Shown here: piece by piece, positions 19,001 to 27,574 of the stretch | How positions within the stretch are numbered: the stretch's first letter is position 1 | How the letters are laid out: each line of letters begins with the position of its first letter | Assembly: GCA_016713365.1 (NCBI GenBank) | Contig: JADJPG010000036.1 | Coordinates: 22,918 to 86,917, forward strand | Direction of reading: 5' to 3' | Source: Verrucomicrobiota bacterium | GTDB taxonomy: Bacteria > Verrucomicrobiota > Verrucomicrobiia > Limisphaerales > JADJPG01 | DNA: 64,000 nt | Notes under the pieces: model-generated | What the model saw: only the letters and a program-made list of their open reading frames with translations | Databases searched by the model: none | Told to the model about the DNA's origin: nothing | Translations under genes and position numbers: made by a program

Positions 19001-20697
19001 GCGACAAACCGCGCCCAGTCGCCCGCGAACACCTCCTGATCGCCCGGTTCGATATGCGAAATGGACGGCTCGCGCAGAGCCACCTCCAGCCGAGTCACCT
19101 CACTCGTGACCGAGCCAGTATCCCATCGGACCACCAGTCGGTAATTCCCGGCGTCATGAGTGGAAAGCGGGCCTACCACCAAATGCGTCCAGAACGCGCC
19201 GGGAATATCCACCCCATCTCTTTGCCATTGATGCCAGACCAGCAAACACGACCGCACCTCGGCTGAAATGGATGCGAATTCGTTAGCGGCCCCGCTCCGA
19301 AGCACAATCGGCTGTCCGACCACGACCGGTCCTGACTGCACAGCCGCCACCCGGCTCGTCACCGACCCGAGAGAATTCGTAATCACCACCACGTAAGAGC
19401 CGATGGATTCGATCGAACGCGGAAGAACCAACCCTGCACTCGTCGCACCGGGGATTGCCTGTCCGTCCTTGAACCATAGGAAGGAATTGGAACTGGCGTA
19501 CGGCACCGGATACTCCAGGGTCACCCAGAAAGTTGGGTTGTTCGTCTGAAATCCATCCAGGCAAAGGAGGAAATCCTGAGGTTGCCCATGCTCGCTGATC
19601 ACGGGCGGAGTTGGTGGCAGGCTAAGCAATACGACCTGGCTGGTCACCGAACCATACCAATTGCTTACCACCACGCTATACAGTCCCTGAGATTCAGGAT
19701 CCAGAGTCAGGTGGAGGTACGCATTCGTTTGGTTGAGCAGACTGTAGCCGCCTCGCATCCACTGATACACCGGCGGCGGAGCTCCAATCGCTCCCACGTG
19801 AAATGAAACACTCGTCCCCTGTGCTGCGATGATGTTTTCCGGTTCGCTGACAATTTCGGGAGGAGCAATCGCAATGCTCAGTCTGGCCACATGGCTCGTC
19901 ACGGACGCGAACTCGTCCCAGACCACGACGTCGATGTCCCCTTCGTAATCCTTCGTGGGATAGCTGTATCGTAAGATGCTGTTCGTGCCGTTGGTGACGG
20001 TCAGCCCATTCCAACGCCATTGAAAACGCAACTCTGGACATCCCTGTGCGACCGTCGAGAACATCACCTCCGTCCCGGCGTTGACGGTCTGGCTTGCCGG
20101 CTGCACGAGGATTCGTGGGCCATCCATAACCCGCGCCACTTTGCTCGTCGCAACACCAAAGTCGTTCGCCACCGTCACAAAGTAATCCCCCAGCGAGGAC
20201 AGCGGCTCATACAGAGTCCACGACGTCTCATTCGCCAGCGGGCTTCCCTCCCGGTACCACTGATACCGAAACGGCGGAGAACCGGAAGCTTCCACCGTCA
20301 GCCTCGCACTTGCGGACGCGCACGCCACGGAATTGCTGGGCGACTGATAAATGACCGGCGGCGCGCCCGTGAGCGTCAACGACGCCACATGACTGGTCGC
20401 CATCCCGAACGCATTGGACACCACCGCCTGGTATCCACCCGCATCCGCCAGCGAGAGGTTGACCTTGTTCAGCAGCCGGTTCGTCCCGCGCGAGACCGGC
20501 GTACCGTCTTTCACCCAGAAATACGCCAGCGGCGGCGCACCCGTAGCCGTCACACTCATGAGGAAGCTACCGCCGATGTACGTTTCCCGGTCGATGGGAT
20601 GGGCCAGAATCGAAGGCACCTGAGCTTGAACCTGTGACCCCACGAGACCGAGAGTAATGCACAAGTGGGTGAATAAAAATTGCCTCATCATAACCAT
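16078..20697 (-). CDS. Giant secreted protein: ten Ig-like domains plus a propeller-like repeat region
   Basis: This encodes about 1539 residues from ATG 20697; in-frame ATGs at 20691 and 20688 are also possible, and the upstream extension lacks a signal. The signal peptide is FLFTHLCITLGLVGSQVQA. Ten Ig-like domains of about 85 residues follow (typical lines: PPPTYQWLRDGVPLRGGTN, then SVIVSNEVGWVTSRVA). Next come about 13 short repeats of the form FGNGRFVAVG plus S-T-N-G-V-D-W, as in BNR/YCF48-like beta propellers, and finally an FYRAVSP tail. This architecture is typical of verrucomicrobial surface or secreted proteins; binding of other cells or polymers is an inference. No enzymatic motif was seen. 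There are no frameshifts over 4.6 kb, which contrasts with neighbours and argues that errors are sporadic. Confidence 0.87.
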   Translation of the reverse strand: MVMMRQFLFTHLCITLGLVGSQVQAQVPSILAHPIDRETYIGGSFLMSVTATGAPPLAYFWVKDGTPVSRGTNRLLNKVNLSLADAGGYQAVVSNAFGMATSHVASLTLTGAPPVIYQSPSNSVACASASARLTVEASGSPPFRYQWYREGSPLANETSWTLYEPLSSLGDYFVTVANDFGVATSKVARVMDGPRILVQPASQTVNAGTEVMFSTVAQGCPELRFQWRWNGLTVTNGTNSILRYSYPTKDYEGDIDVVVWDEFASVTSHVARLSIAIAPPEIVSEPENIIAAQGTSVSFHVGAIGAPPPVYQWMRGGYSLLNQTNAYLHLTLDPESQGLYSVVVSNWYGSVTSQVVLLSLPPTPPVISEHGQPQDFLLCLDGFQTNNPTFWVTLEYPVPYASSNSFLWFKDGQAIPGATSAGLVLPRSIESIGSYVVVITNSLGSVTSRVAAVQSGPVVVGQPIVLRSGAANEFASISAEVRSCLLVWHQWQRDGVDIPGAFWTHLVVGPLSTHDAGNYRLVVRWDTGSVTSEVTRLEVALREPSISHIEPGDQEVFAGDWARFVAADYDPGAPAGTFQWLHNGRPIPGATNSYLEFLADASGRQGRYALVISNEVGAVTNSEVTLKVFLFAPLIISEPEDTSETSGEYAYLSVYAEGAPPPTYQWLRDGVPLRGGTNETLELLVRGTNDLTGFSVIVSNEVGWVTSRVATVHVEVFPPGFVRPLEDFSASAGQTVFFAAGVTSAPPAEYQWYFEGAPLTGETGETLQFVAGYARQVGGYSVVASNPLGSVTSRVARLEITLAPPGITVDPISQSLVEGELLWLRVMANVPAEVKWQRDGIDIAGATNSVLRLRTTGPGDSGEYQAVVWNEQGSATSGVAEVTVRAADPLDRWNWRSPLPQGNDLADVAFGNGRFVAVGSRGGTVISTNGVDWVDAHRVGYAANRSAIAFGNGAFVASEDGALSVSSDGVDWQAINVGLGIDLYAYQVAFGNGRFVVRLSDASVMVSTNGLAWERERVIEMNYGSGEIFFLNGRFVVPLYQGFLENLDYGFAWSADGVDWEIQSFPAIDFVELLACGNDRCIGFSRYSADWLLLSSNGVDWVEHFLEMPAIMAPRSLVYGNGQFVVAGYSGPDGSGLAVSLNGMDWTPIPGVGTNEFDQVRFENGRFIAVGNRGVLATSTNGVEWQAVSWGSELNFRSLARGNGLLVAVGNNGAAYSSVDGLAWTARDSGVTNNFRSVTWFRDRFVVVGESGDQGVTSTALTSVDGIIWETHEALGDLFSVSHNGHLLVAVGDQGTIVTSPDGANWNKLPSFVNPETWEGSPTSQDLNAITWTGTRFVAVGKDGVVITSTNGLSWTSSGPGGRKNLHGIAYGDGVYVTVANDGVYYVSTDAAIWWRGEWQTRDLSDVTYGGGRFMAVGDSGVMFTSEDGTNWIRRVTGCGNDLRFVTYSEGSYYAVGNNETILQSDQVDAALRISRLPAAGGVQVEVLGEQGRVYRLQGSANMATWTDLLEFTGGNEVTRLSDNSNTGNGWRFYRAVSP

Positions 20698-20780
20698 GGG
20701 ATCGTTTACCGCCGTTGATTTGGAATGCCCGTCTATCTCATGGCCGCAACAGCCCGTCAAACCCAGATTCCCACAAACAG

Positions 20781-20814
20781 AAAAAGGCGGCTGCGCACCA
20801 ACTACGCAGCCGCC
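20781..20814 (-). terminator. Intrinsic terminator of the nitrate-uptake operon
   Basis: On the minus strand, 29 bases after the porin stop codon, a perfect 10-bp stem (GGCGGCTGCG / CGCAGCCGCC at 20786-20795 and 20805-20814) with a 9-base loop is followed directly by CCTTTTTCTG. It is a textbook rho-independent terminator placed to end the seven-gene nitrate operon, and it separates it from the Ig gene read in the same direction. Confidence 0.9.
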
Positions 20815-20842
20815 CGGAACGGAGGAACTGAATCTGTCGTCG

Positions 20843-22338
20843 CTAGAACCGAATCACCGTCTGCAGGTAGATCCAGTCTGCATCTTGTGATCCACCCGCG
20901 TTCTGCCAGGTCTGGTCGATGTATTTGCCAGCGAAGAAATGCCCGTAACCAGCCTCGATCGCGGTGAACTTGTTCAGCGCGTAGCCGGCGACGACGTCAA
21001 TCTCGCCACCCACGAAGCTGTCGTAAGTAGAATTGCGGCCGAAGCCGTTTGCGTTCGCACCCGCGCCGCGCCCAGCCCCGCCGACGTTGTAGAGATTGTC
21101 CGCGGTGTCAGCCATCCAGAAGAGGTGGCCTTCAACGGCGAGGAGACTTGCGGATGCGGCTTGATCTGGAAGATGCCGCGCACGTCGTGGAGGTTCTGCC
21201 AGGAAAGAAAATCCATGTATCCGTAGAACTTGTGGTTCGTGGGATACAGGTTGTCGAAAGTGTTGTGCTCGTCGTCCGTCGGGTCGCTGTCGCCACTGGC
21301 GTAGGCGTATTCGATCGCGACGCGCGGTTTGCCAAAGACTTCTTCGAACGTGTAGCCGGCATTCGCGATGAAAGCGAAGGCGTCGTGGTCGATACGATCG
21401 CCGGTGAGCGTGCCCTTCCAGTTACCGAATTGATACGCGCCTTCCACCGTGAAATCGAATCCGCCGAATTCGTTCGTGCCGGACTTCATGCGTCCGCCGA
21501 GCGTGTAGATGTCGCGTGCGACCGGCGCGGCCATTTGAAACGGCGGGAACGAGACGGGATCCTGCGCGCTGGCGCTGCCGATGCCGTCATTGCGCGCGAA
21601 GAAGTAGAGCTCAGTCAGCGTCTTCGGAATCTTCTTCGTCGTGAGATGCACGCCGGAGAAGAGGTTGTAGTCGTTCCAGGTGTTGAAACTGTTGTCGTCA
21701 GGGAGAACGATCTTGCTCGTGAACACTTCCGCAGCGAAGAGCGAGTTCTGCCAGCGAACCTTCGCGGCATCAAACACGCGGCCGATGTTGTTCCATGCGA
21801 ACGCACCAACGAGACGCTCATCACCGTAGCTGAGTTCCTGACGCCCCAGTTTGAGCGAGACGGGAAACTCCTTGTGATTGCCGAGCGTGAAGTAAGCCTG
21901 GTGCAAATCCGCCGGGCCGTCTGACTCCGGACCCGCGCCGCCGGGGCCAGGATTCGTCGCGTTCCAGGAACGATCGTCGCCGCTGGTGCCACTGCTGCGG
22001 CCCTGCACGTAAATGCTCCACCACTTCGCGGTGTAGCCGACGTGGGCGAGGACCTTCTGGCTGAAATAGCTGTTGTCGTTGTCGACCGTCGTGCCGCTCG
22101 TGTCCCGCCAGTCATTCACCGGCGGTAGGCCGAGACCGTTTTCCTTCAGCTCATAACGCAGGCGCACCGCGCCGCCGATGTCCCACTGCGAGTAATAGGG
22201 ATCTTTCTTGCGGAGAAAATCGTTGATGAAGCCAGGGAACGGCTGCGGCGGTGGCGGCGGCGCATATTGGGCGATGACGGGCGAGACGTATCCGAGAGCG
22301 AGCGCAGAAGAGGTCAGAGCGAGGAGGGATCTTTTCAT
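20843..22338 (-). pseudogene. Outer-membrane porin of alginate-export type, one frameshift
   Basis: The ATG at 22338 overlaps the nrtD stop by four bases. A signal peptide (LLALTSSALALGYVSPVIAQ) and a proline run (PPPPPQPFPGF) precede alternating beta strands typical of the Alginate_exp/porin superfamily: WDIGGAVRLRYELKENG, SLKLGRQELSYGDERLVG, RVAIEYAYASGDSDPTDDE. The reading frame switches once at about 21138-21147 (one base short), after which the conserved barrel end is found in another frame: GHLFWMADTADNLYNVGG, then YALNKFTAIEAGYGHFF and a final aromatic QTVIRF. Restored length is about 497 residues. The position in the operon suggests it lets nitrate or nitrite through the outer membrane; this is inferred from context, not from a selectivity motif. 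Confidence 0.8.
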
Positions 22339-23246
22339 ACAGGGGCAGTTTCGGACTTCAGAGGTTTGCCGATTTGATCTGAATCAAGGGTTGATAGTTT
22401 TGACGGGGAGACAGGGGAAGGAGGAGGACCGGGCGGGACTGCAGTGGGCGCAGCGGGCTTGGCGTGCTTCTTGTGGGCGTGGATTTCGAGGAATTCGATC
22501 AAGTGCTCACGGAACTTGTAGTAATCCGGATGCTCCATCACGGCCTTGCGCTCGCGCGGGCGTGGGAAATTCACTTCGAGGATGTCGCCGACTTCGGCCT
22601 CGGGACCGTCCGTCATGCAGATGACGCGATCGGAGAGGAACAGCGCTTCATCGACATCATGCGTCACCATCAGCGCGGTGATCTTGTTCTTGCGCCAGAG
22701 CTCGATGAGGACCTGTTGCAGCTCGTAGCGCGTGAGCGAGTCTAACATGCCGAACGGCTCGTCGAGCAGGAGCATCTTCGGCTTCAGCGCGAACGCACGC
22801 GCGATGCCGACGCGTTGCCGCATGCCTTGCGACAGCTCCGCAGGTTTCTTGTGCATCGCGTCGCCGAGGCCGACGACCGTGAGGTAATACTCGACGATCT
22901 GACGGCGCTCTTCCTTGCTCGCGGTGAAGAAGACCTGTTCGACCCCAAGCATTACGTTCTCGAACGCCGTCATCCACGGCAGCAGACACGGAGATTGAAA
23001 GACGATGCCGCGATCCGGCCCCGGCCCAGCGAGCTCCTTGCCGGCGAGAATGATGCCGCCATCCGTGATTTCATTGAGCCCGGCGAGCATGGAGAGCACG
23101 GTGGACTTACCGCAGCCGGAGTGCCCGATCAGCGTGACGAACTCGCCCTTCTTGATACGGAGATTGAAGTCCTTGACGATAACCGCCGGACCTTTCGGCG
23201 TGGGATACGTCTTCGTCAGGTTGGAAAGTTCAACGTAATCGCTCAT
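22335..23246 (-). CDS. nrtD: Nitrate ABC transporter ATP-binding protein (NrtD-like)
   Basis: This 303-residue ATPase has Walker A GHSGCGKST (about 42-50), the NrtD/SsuB-typical PGPDRGIVFQSPCLLPWMT, signature LSQGMRQRVGIARA and Walker B MLLLDEPFGMLD, with H-loop MVTHDVDEALF. The last 50 residues form a Lys/Ala/Pro/Ser-rich tail (about 255-303) beyond the usual NrtD length, which may be disordered. It energises the NrtB permease; NrtC-like and NrtD-like ATPases usually pair as a heterodimer. It ends with an ATGA overlap onto the porin gene, so porin synthesis is coupled to the transporter. Confidence 0.87.
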   Translation of the reverse strand: MSDYVELSNLTKTYPTPKGPAVIVKDFNLRIKKGEFVTLIGHSGCGKSTVLSMLAGLNEITDGGIILAGKELAGPGPDRGIVFQSPCLLPWMTAFENVMLGVEQVFFTASKEERRQIVEYYLTVVGLGDAMHKKPAELSQGMRQRVGIARAFALKPKMLLLDEPFGMLDSLTRYELQQVLIELWRKNKITALMVTHDVDEALFLSDRVICMTDGPEAEVGDILEVNFPRPRERKAVMEHPDYYKFREHLIEFLEIHAHKKHAKPAAPTAVPPGPPPSPVSPSKLSTLDSDQIGKPLKSETAPV

Positions 23247-23270
23247 GGCTTGATGGGTTGCGGCACGAAC

Positions 23271-24170
23271 TCAGACTTCAATCTTCTCCTCTTGAATTTC
23301 GCGCGAACGCTTCGGCGCAGTGCGCCGTTCGCCGAAGGAGCGGATGACCGTCAAGTCCTCCGGCTCGATGTCCGGCAGCACGAGCTTGCGCGTGACGGTC
23401 GTCTTCTGGTCGTGCTTGGAATCGAGCAGGAACGTGGTGACATCGCGACGGAGTTGCTTGAAGTGAGCGTCGTGGTTGATGGCCTTGCGGTCACGCGGAC
23501 GCGGGATGTCGACAGTGAACGACGGCCCCAATGTCGCACCCGGCCCGGCCGTCAGTGGAATGATCCGGTCCGCCAGGTAAATACCTTCGTCAGGATCGTT
23601 CGTGATCAACACCACCGTCTTGTGCGTCTCCTCGCGGATGCGCGAAATTTCATCCTGCAACGTCGCTCGCGTGAGCGCATCGAGCGCGGAGAGCGGTTCA
23701 TCAAGCAGCAGAATCTGTGGGTCCATCGCCAGCGCGCGCGCCACGCTCACGCGTTGCCGCATACCGCCGGACAATTCTGACGGACGTTTGTCGCGTGCCG
23801 GAGTGAGATTCACCATCTTGATGTAATGCTCGACATGCGCGCGACGCTTCGCGGCATCCCAGTCGCCGAAGACCTGATCCACCGCCAGCGAGATGTTCTC
23901 GAAGACCGACAGCCACGGCAGCAGCGAGTAGTTCTGGAAAACGATGCCGCGATCCGGACCTGGCCCGGTCACCGGCTTGTCGTTCAGAGTCACCGTGCCG
24001 GAATCCGCTTTGAGCAATCCAGCGATCAAACTGATGAGCGTCGTCTTGCCGGCACCCGAGAAACCCACGATGGCAACGAACTCGCCCTTGGCGATACTGA
24101 GGTTCACATCCTTCAACACGCACGAGCCGCCGAAGGATTTGGAGACGTTGTTGAGTTCGAGTAACGACAT
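23271..24170 (-). CDS. nrtC: Nitrate ABC transporter ATP-binding protein (NrtC-like, short form)
   Basis: This 299-residue protein has Walker A GFSGAGKTT, PGPDRGIVFQNYSLLPWLS, signature LSGGMRQRVSVARA, Walker B ILLLDEPLSALD and ITNDPDEGIYLADR in the H-loop position, where Asn-Asp replaces the usual Thr-His; that H-loop change is typical of the NrtC branch. Cyanobacterial NrtC carries a C-terminal NrtA-like sensing domain of about 380 residues. Here it is absent, leaving only a 45-residue charged tail (about 255-299, ending REIQEEKIEV). Partner of NrtD and NrtB. Three bases separate it from nrtB. Confidence 0.85.
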   Translation of the reverse strand: MSLLELNNVSKSFGGSCVLKDVNLSIAKGEFVAIVGFSGAGKTTLISLIAGLLKADSGTVTLNDKPVTGPGPDRGIVFQNYSLLPWLSVFENISLAVDQVFGDWDAAKRRAHVEHYIKMVNLTPARDKRPSELSGGMRQRVSVARALAMDPQILLLDEPLSALDALTRATLQDEISRIREETHKTVVLITNDPDEGIYLADRIIPLTAGPGATLGPSFTVDIPRPRDRKAINHDAHFKQLRRDVTTFLLDSKHDQKTTVTRKLVLPDIEPEDLTVIRSFGERRTAPKRSREIQEEKIEV

Positions 24171-24173
24171 ACG

Positions 24174-25013
24174 TCAGGCAGTTTTGAACCGGCGTTCCAC
24201 GACGCTCATCAACCGGTCGAGGATGAAGCCGACGATGCCGATCGTGAGGATACAGAGGATGATTTGCTCGTAGATGAGCGCGTTGTATTGCTGCCAGAGG
24301 AAGCCGCCGACGCCCGGCCGTCCCGTGAGCATTTCCGCGGCGACGATGACCAGCCACGCGATACCGAGGCTCAGCCGGAACCCAGTGAACATGTAGGGCA
24401 AAGTCGCCGGAATCATCACCTTGGTGAGCGTCTTGAACCTCGAAAGCTTCAGCACTTTCGCCACATTGAGGTAATCCTGCGGAATCGCGCGCACGCCGAC
24501 TGCGGTGTTCAACACGGTCGGCCACATTGAACAGACGGCGATGGTGAAGAGCGCGGCGAGTTCGCTCGCGTTTCGGCCGGCGTCGAGGAAGAGGACCATC
24601 CCAAGTGGCAGCCAGGCGAGCGGAGATACGGGTCGCAGCACCTGGATGATCGGGTCTGTCATCTTGGTGAAGAACTTGGAGAGACCAATCATGAACCCGA
24701 GCGGCGTGCCGATGACCAGCGCGATGAGGTAGCCCTTCGCCACGAGCACGAGCGAAAGCCATGTGAAGCGCAGAATGCCTTGGTCCAACTCACCGCGCTT
24801 GGCGAACGGTTCGACGATATAAGGCTTCGAGGACTCCCATGTCTCCACGACATTCGGCAGCGCGGGAATGGCTCCTTTGCGTTCTTCGCTCGCGACATTG
24901 CCCTCAGCGTCCTTCGTTACCACTTTCTTTCCAGCGAGAACATGCCAGCCTAAGATGACGATGAGGGCGCCGAGCAGAGGCAGTATTAACCAGTCACACT
25001 TGAACGATTTCAT
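24174..25013 (-). CDS. nrtB: Nitrate ABC transporter permease (NrtB-like)
   Basis: This 279-residue permease has one N-terminal helix (WLILPLLGALIVILGWHVLAG), a periplasmic segment and five helices. The EAA loop motif for ATPase docking reads AKVLKLSRFKTLTKVMIPATLPYMFTG, split here as AKVLKLSRFKTLTKV and IPATLPYMFTG, and LGIAWLVIVAAEML follows, as in NrtB/CmpB/SsuC. The start ATG lies inside the end of nrtS (20-base overlap), so the two are translated in a coupled way. It forms the membrane channel for nitrate and/or nitrite. Confidence 0.88.
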   Translation of the reverse strand: MKSFKCDWLILPLLGALIVILGWHVLAGKKVVTKDAEGNVASEERKGAIPALPNVVETWESSKPYIVEPFAKRGELDQGILRFTWLSLVLVAKGYLIALVIGTPLGFMIGLSKFFTKMTDPIIQVLRPVSPLAWLPLGMVLFLDAGRNASELAALFTIAVCSMWPTVLNTAVGVRAIPQDYLNVAKVLKLSRFKTLTKVMIPATLPYMFTGFRLSLGIAWLVIVAAEMLTGRPGVGGFLWQQYNALIYEQIILCILTIGIVGFILDRLMSVVERRFKTA

Positions 25014-25359
25014 TTTGAGGAACGGATGGGTTAGAGGTTGAAGTCATCGTGCCGTTGATGGCGATTGCGGCGCCGGAGGAGCGCGAACAGGTTTCTTCCG
25101 ATGGCGCGGCCTGCCGTTGCTTCTCCACCCAGGTGGCGGCGGCGGACGCCAGCGCCACAGAGAACGTCACGAGCGGAGATATGATCGTCTTGGCCAGCGT
25201 CAGGCCGGTCGCCTGATGGTGCCACCAGACGTCGCCCTGATTGATGACCGACTGCACGCAACCGACCGGCAGACCAATCTTCGCCGCGCGCGTCCACACC
25301 TTCCGCTGTCCAAGCGCAGCCAGCCAGAGGCTGCGCTTCGGTTGGATTTGGGCGTTCAT
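24994..25359 (-). CDS. nrtS: NrtS-like small nitrate/nitrite transporter
   Basis: This encodes 121 residues from ATG 25359. The core GLPVGCVQSVINQGDVWW (about 29-46) and a second helix ISPLVTFSVALASAAATW (about 60-77) match the short NrtS family, described from marine cyanobacteria as a two-helix nitrate/nitrite transporter; the INQGD or INHGD motif is the key feature. Residues 80-121 form a Ser/Thr/Pro-rich tail that is not part of the known family length (about 70). The gene sits between nrtA and nrtB and overlaps nrtB by 20 bases. The unusual point is its residence within an ABC-type nitrate operon, which may mean it is an accessory subunit or a parallel low-affinity path. Confidence is moderate because the match is from memory of the motif. 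Confidence 0.68.
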   Translation of the reverse strand: MNAQIQPKRSLWLAALGQRKVWTRAAKIGLPVGCVQSVINQGDVWWHHQATGLTLAKTIISPLVTFSVALASAAATWVEKQRQAAPSEETCSRSSGAAIAINGTMTSTSNPSVPQNEIVQV

Positions 25360-25394
25360 GGGCGAAAGCACGCGACAACATCGGCTCGTCAAGT

Positions 25395-26645
25395 TCAGCC
25401 CTTCGCGTTGTTCACCGCGAAGCCCTTGGCGTAAGCCTCGAGGTCGCCCTTCGGATCGAACTTCACGCCGTCGAACATCTCCCAACCGGAATCGTCAGCG
25501 CCGCGATCCGTCACGCCGATTTCCTTCATCGCCTCGGTGTAGATGTCGCCGCGCATGACGCTCTTGGCCACGCCGTCGTAATCCGGTTTGCCGGTGACCA
25601 TGCCCCAGCGGCGGAACTGCGTGAGCCACCACTTTGCGTACTTCGGCTGCGGGTAATTGCAGTTCCGCTTGCTGAAGTGCATGTAGAACTCGTCCTGCAT
25701 CGTGCGACCGTCACCGTAGTCGAGCTTCCCTTGCAGACGGCCGAGAATGATTTCCTTCTGGCAGTTGATGAAGTTCGGCTTGCTCACGATCTCGCATTGC
25801 TCCGGACGGTTGTTCAGGTCATCGAGCCAGACGCTGGTATCGTGAAGGCCCTTGAGCACCGCCTTGACGGTCTTCGGATTTTTGTCCGCGAACTCGGCTG
25901 TGAAACCGCAAACCTTCTCCGGATGATCCTTCCAGATGTCCTGCGTGGTGACGGAGGTGAAGCCGATCTTGTCCGCGATGCTCCGCGCGTTCCACGGCTC
26001 GCCCACGCAGAAGCCGTCCATCTTGCCGATCTTCATGTTCGCCACCATCTGGGCGGGCGGAACGGTGATGAGCGCGACGTCCTTATCCGGATTGATCCCG
26101 CCGGCCGCGAGGTAATAGCGCATCCACATCGCATGCGTGCCGGGCGGGAACGTCATCGCGAAGGAGAGCGGTTCGCCAAGCGACTTGGCCTTGTCCACGA
26201 ACGGCTTGATCGCCTTCGGGTCCGCGCCAACCTTGCCCTTCCAATCCGCCTTGAGCGTGATGGCCTGGCCGTTGCGGTTCACCAGCCACGGAATGATCAT
26301 CGGTTTCTTCGGCGAGCCGAGCAGACCCATCGTGCTCGCGATCGGCATGCCGATGAGCATGTGCGTCATCTGATTGTCGCCGGAGGAAAGCGAGTCGCGG
26401 ATGGCCGCCCAGTTCGCGCCTTTTGCGATCGTCACATCGAGACCATACTTCTTAAAGAAGCCTTTCTCGGAGCCGACGACAAACGGCGAGCAATCTGTGA
26501 GCGCGATGATGCCGCAGCGAAGCTTCGTCGTTTCCGGAGCATCGCTGGCGTAAGCAGTGCCGACCCAGCCCTTGGGCAGGCCACCGAGGAGAGCTGCAGC
26601 ACCAACTGTTTTGGCGGCGGAACGAATGAAGGAGCGACGATTCAT
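25395..26645 (-). CDS. nrtA: Nitrate ABC transporter substrate-binding protein (NrtA-like)
   Basis: ATG 26645 was chosen because it directly begins a Tat-type signal (NRRSFIRSAAKTVGAAALLGG); the open frame extends upstream but without homology. The 416-residue product has the CmpA/NrtA features: IALTDCSPFVVGSEKGFFKK, GANWAAIRDSLSSGDNQMTH, MIGMP-like HMLIGMPIAS, TFPPGTHAMWMRYYLAAGG, VPPAQMVANMKIGKMDGFCV then GEPWNARSI. These are ligand-pocket segments of nitrate/nitrite (NrtA) or bicarbonate (CmpA) binding proteins; operon context favours nitrate. One base separates it from the upstream nasS-like gene. Confidence 0.88.
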   Translation of the reverse strand: MNRRSFIRSAAKTVGAAALLGGLPKGWVGTAYASDAPETTKLRCGIIALTDCSPFVVGSEKGFFKKYGLDVTIAKGANWAAIRDSLSSGDNQMTHMLIGMPIASTMGLLGSPKKPMIIPWLVNRNGQAITLKADWKGKVGADPKAIKPFVDKAKSLGEPLSFAMTFPPGTHAMWMRYYLAAGGINPDKDVALITVPPAQMVANMKIGKMDGFCVGEPWNARSIADKIGFTSVTTQDIWKDHPEKVCGFTAEFADKNPKTVKAVLKGLHDTSVWLDDLNNRPEQCEIVSKPNFINCQKEIILGRLQGKLDYGDGRTMQDEFYMHFSKRNCNYPQPKYAKWWLTQFRRWGMVTGKPDYDGVAKSVMRGDIYTEAMKEIGVTDRGADDSGWEMFDGVKFDPKGDLEAYAKGFAVNNAKG

Positions 26646-26646
26646 A

Positions 26647-27574
26647 TCAGGCAGGAGTGAGTTCGAGTGCATTGAGGGAAGTGTGTTCGGTGGAAGTGAT
26701 GAGTTGCTTGGCTTGTTCGTAAATGTCCGCGCGGAAAACCGCCCCGGAAGCCAGAGTTCGAATTGCCGTGCGATCTTGAATGGCGCCCAGGCGCAGGAGA
26801 TGTTCGAGAATCCATTGGGCCTTGCTGATGGAAGGCTCATTGGCCTCATCGCCGGAGAAGCGATGGAAACCCGGCACCACCTCGGCGCGGTCGCCCCCAA
26901 ACTGGAACGGCCCCGACACGCTGCGACGAAGGAGTGCCGCAGGTGCATTCACGTAGCAAGGTCGGGAAAGTGTCTCGATGAGTTGTTCGTGATTCTCGGA
27001 TTTTTCACAGAACGCGCACGCTTCGATCAGTGCGGCGATCAAACGGAGGTGTTCGCTGGCGTGGGTTTCCGTGAAGTCCTTGCGCACCATCAGAACCTTC
27101 TCAGCGTGCCCCGGCGCAAGCTGCGCGCTGACGCTCGGACACCAGCCATCACCGGATTCGACCGCCAGAGAGTTCCACGGTTCGCCGACACAGTAGCCGT
27201 CGCGTCTTGTTGCCGCGCTGACGTTCAATTTCCGACCGCAACGTCCGCGCATCGCGCACGCCCCGCTGCTTCAAGTCGCGAGAGAGCGTGATCGCGTTGC
27301 CGTGAAGATTCAGCACCAGACCCGTCACACATTCGCTGCGAATGGAACCGAGCCCGAGTGTCGCCGCGAACGGCATCACCGCCAGTGCGTGCGCTGCTTC
27401 GAGGTCACCGTAGAGGATCTTGTCGCGAATCGTCGCCCACCCAGGCTGGCGTCGCAGTTCGACATTCAGGTCATACTTGGCGAACAGCCCCAGCTCCTGC
27501 GCCATGATCAGCGGAGCAGCATCGATGAGGGGAACGAAACCAACTCGAAGAAGTTTTGATTTGTTTACGGCCAT
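26647..27574 (-). pseudogene. NrtA/NasS-like nitrate sensor with a missing central block
   Basis: The start (ATG 27574) gives a NasS/CmpA-type N-terminal lobe without signal peptide: LRVGFVPLIDAAPLIMAQEL, GWATIRDKILYGDLEAAHAL, and ITLSRDLKQRGVRDARTL. The second part, in another frame, begins RRDGYCVGEPWNSLAVESGD and runs to the end (ISKAQWILEHLLRLG; AVFRADIYEQAKQLI). Between them, around 27201-27235, the expected stretch equivalent to about 50 residues of the second lobe (the phe-pro / LRYWLAAGG / VPPPQM region) is absent and the frame changes. This is more than a single-base error, so the gene is probably dead or misassembled. As first gene of the operon, an intact form would be a cytoplasmic nitrate sensor (NasS); no nasT-like ANTAR partner is seen here. 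Confidence 0.72.
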
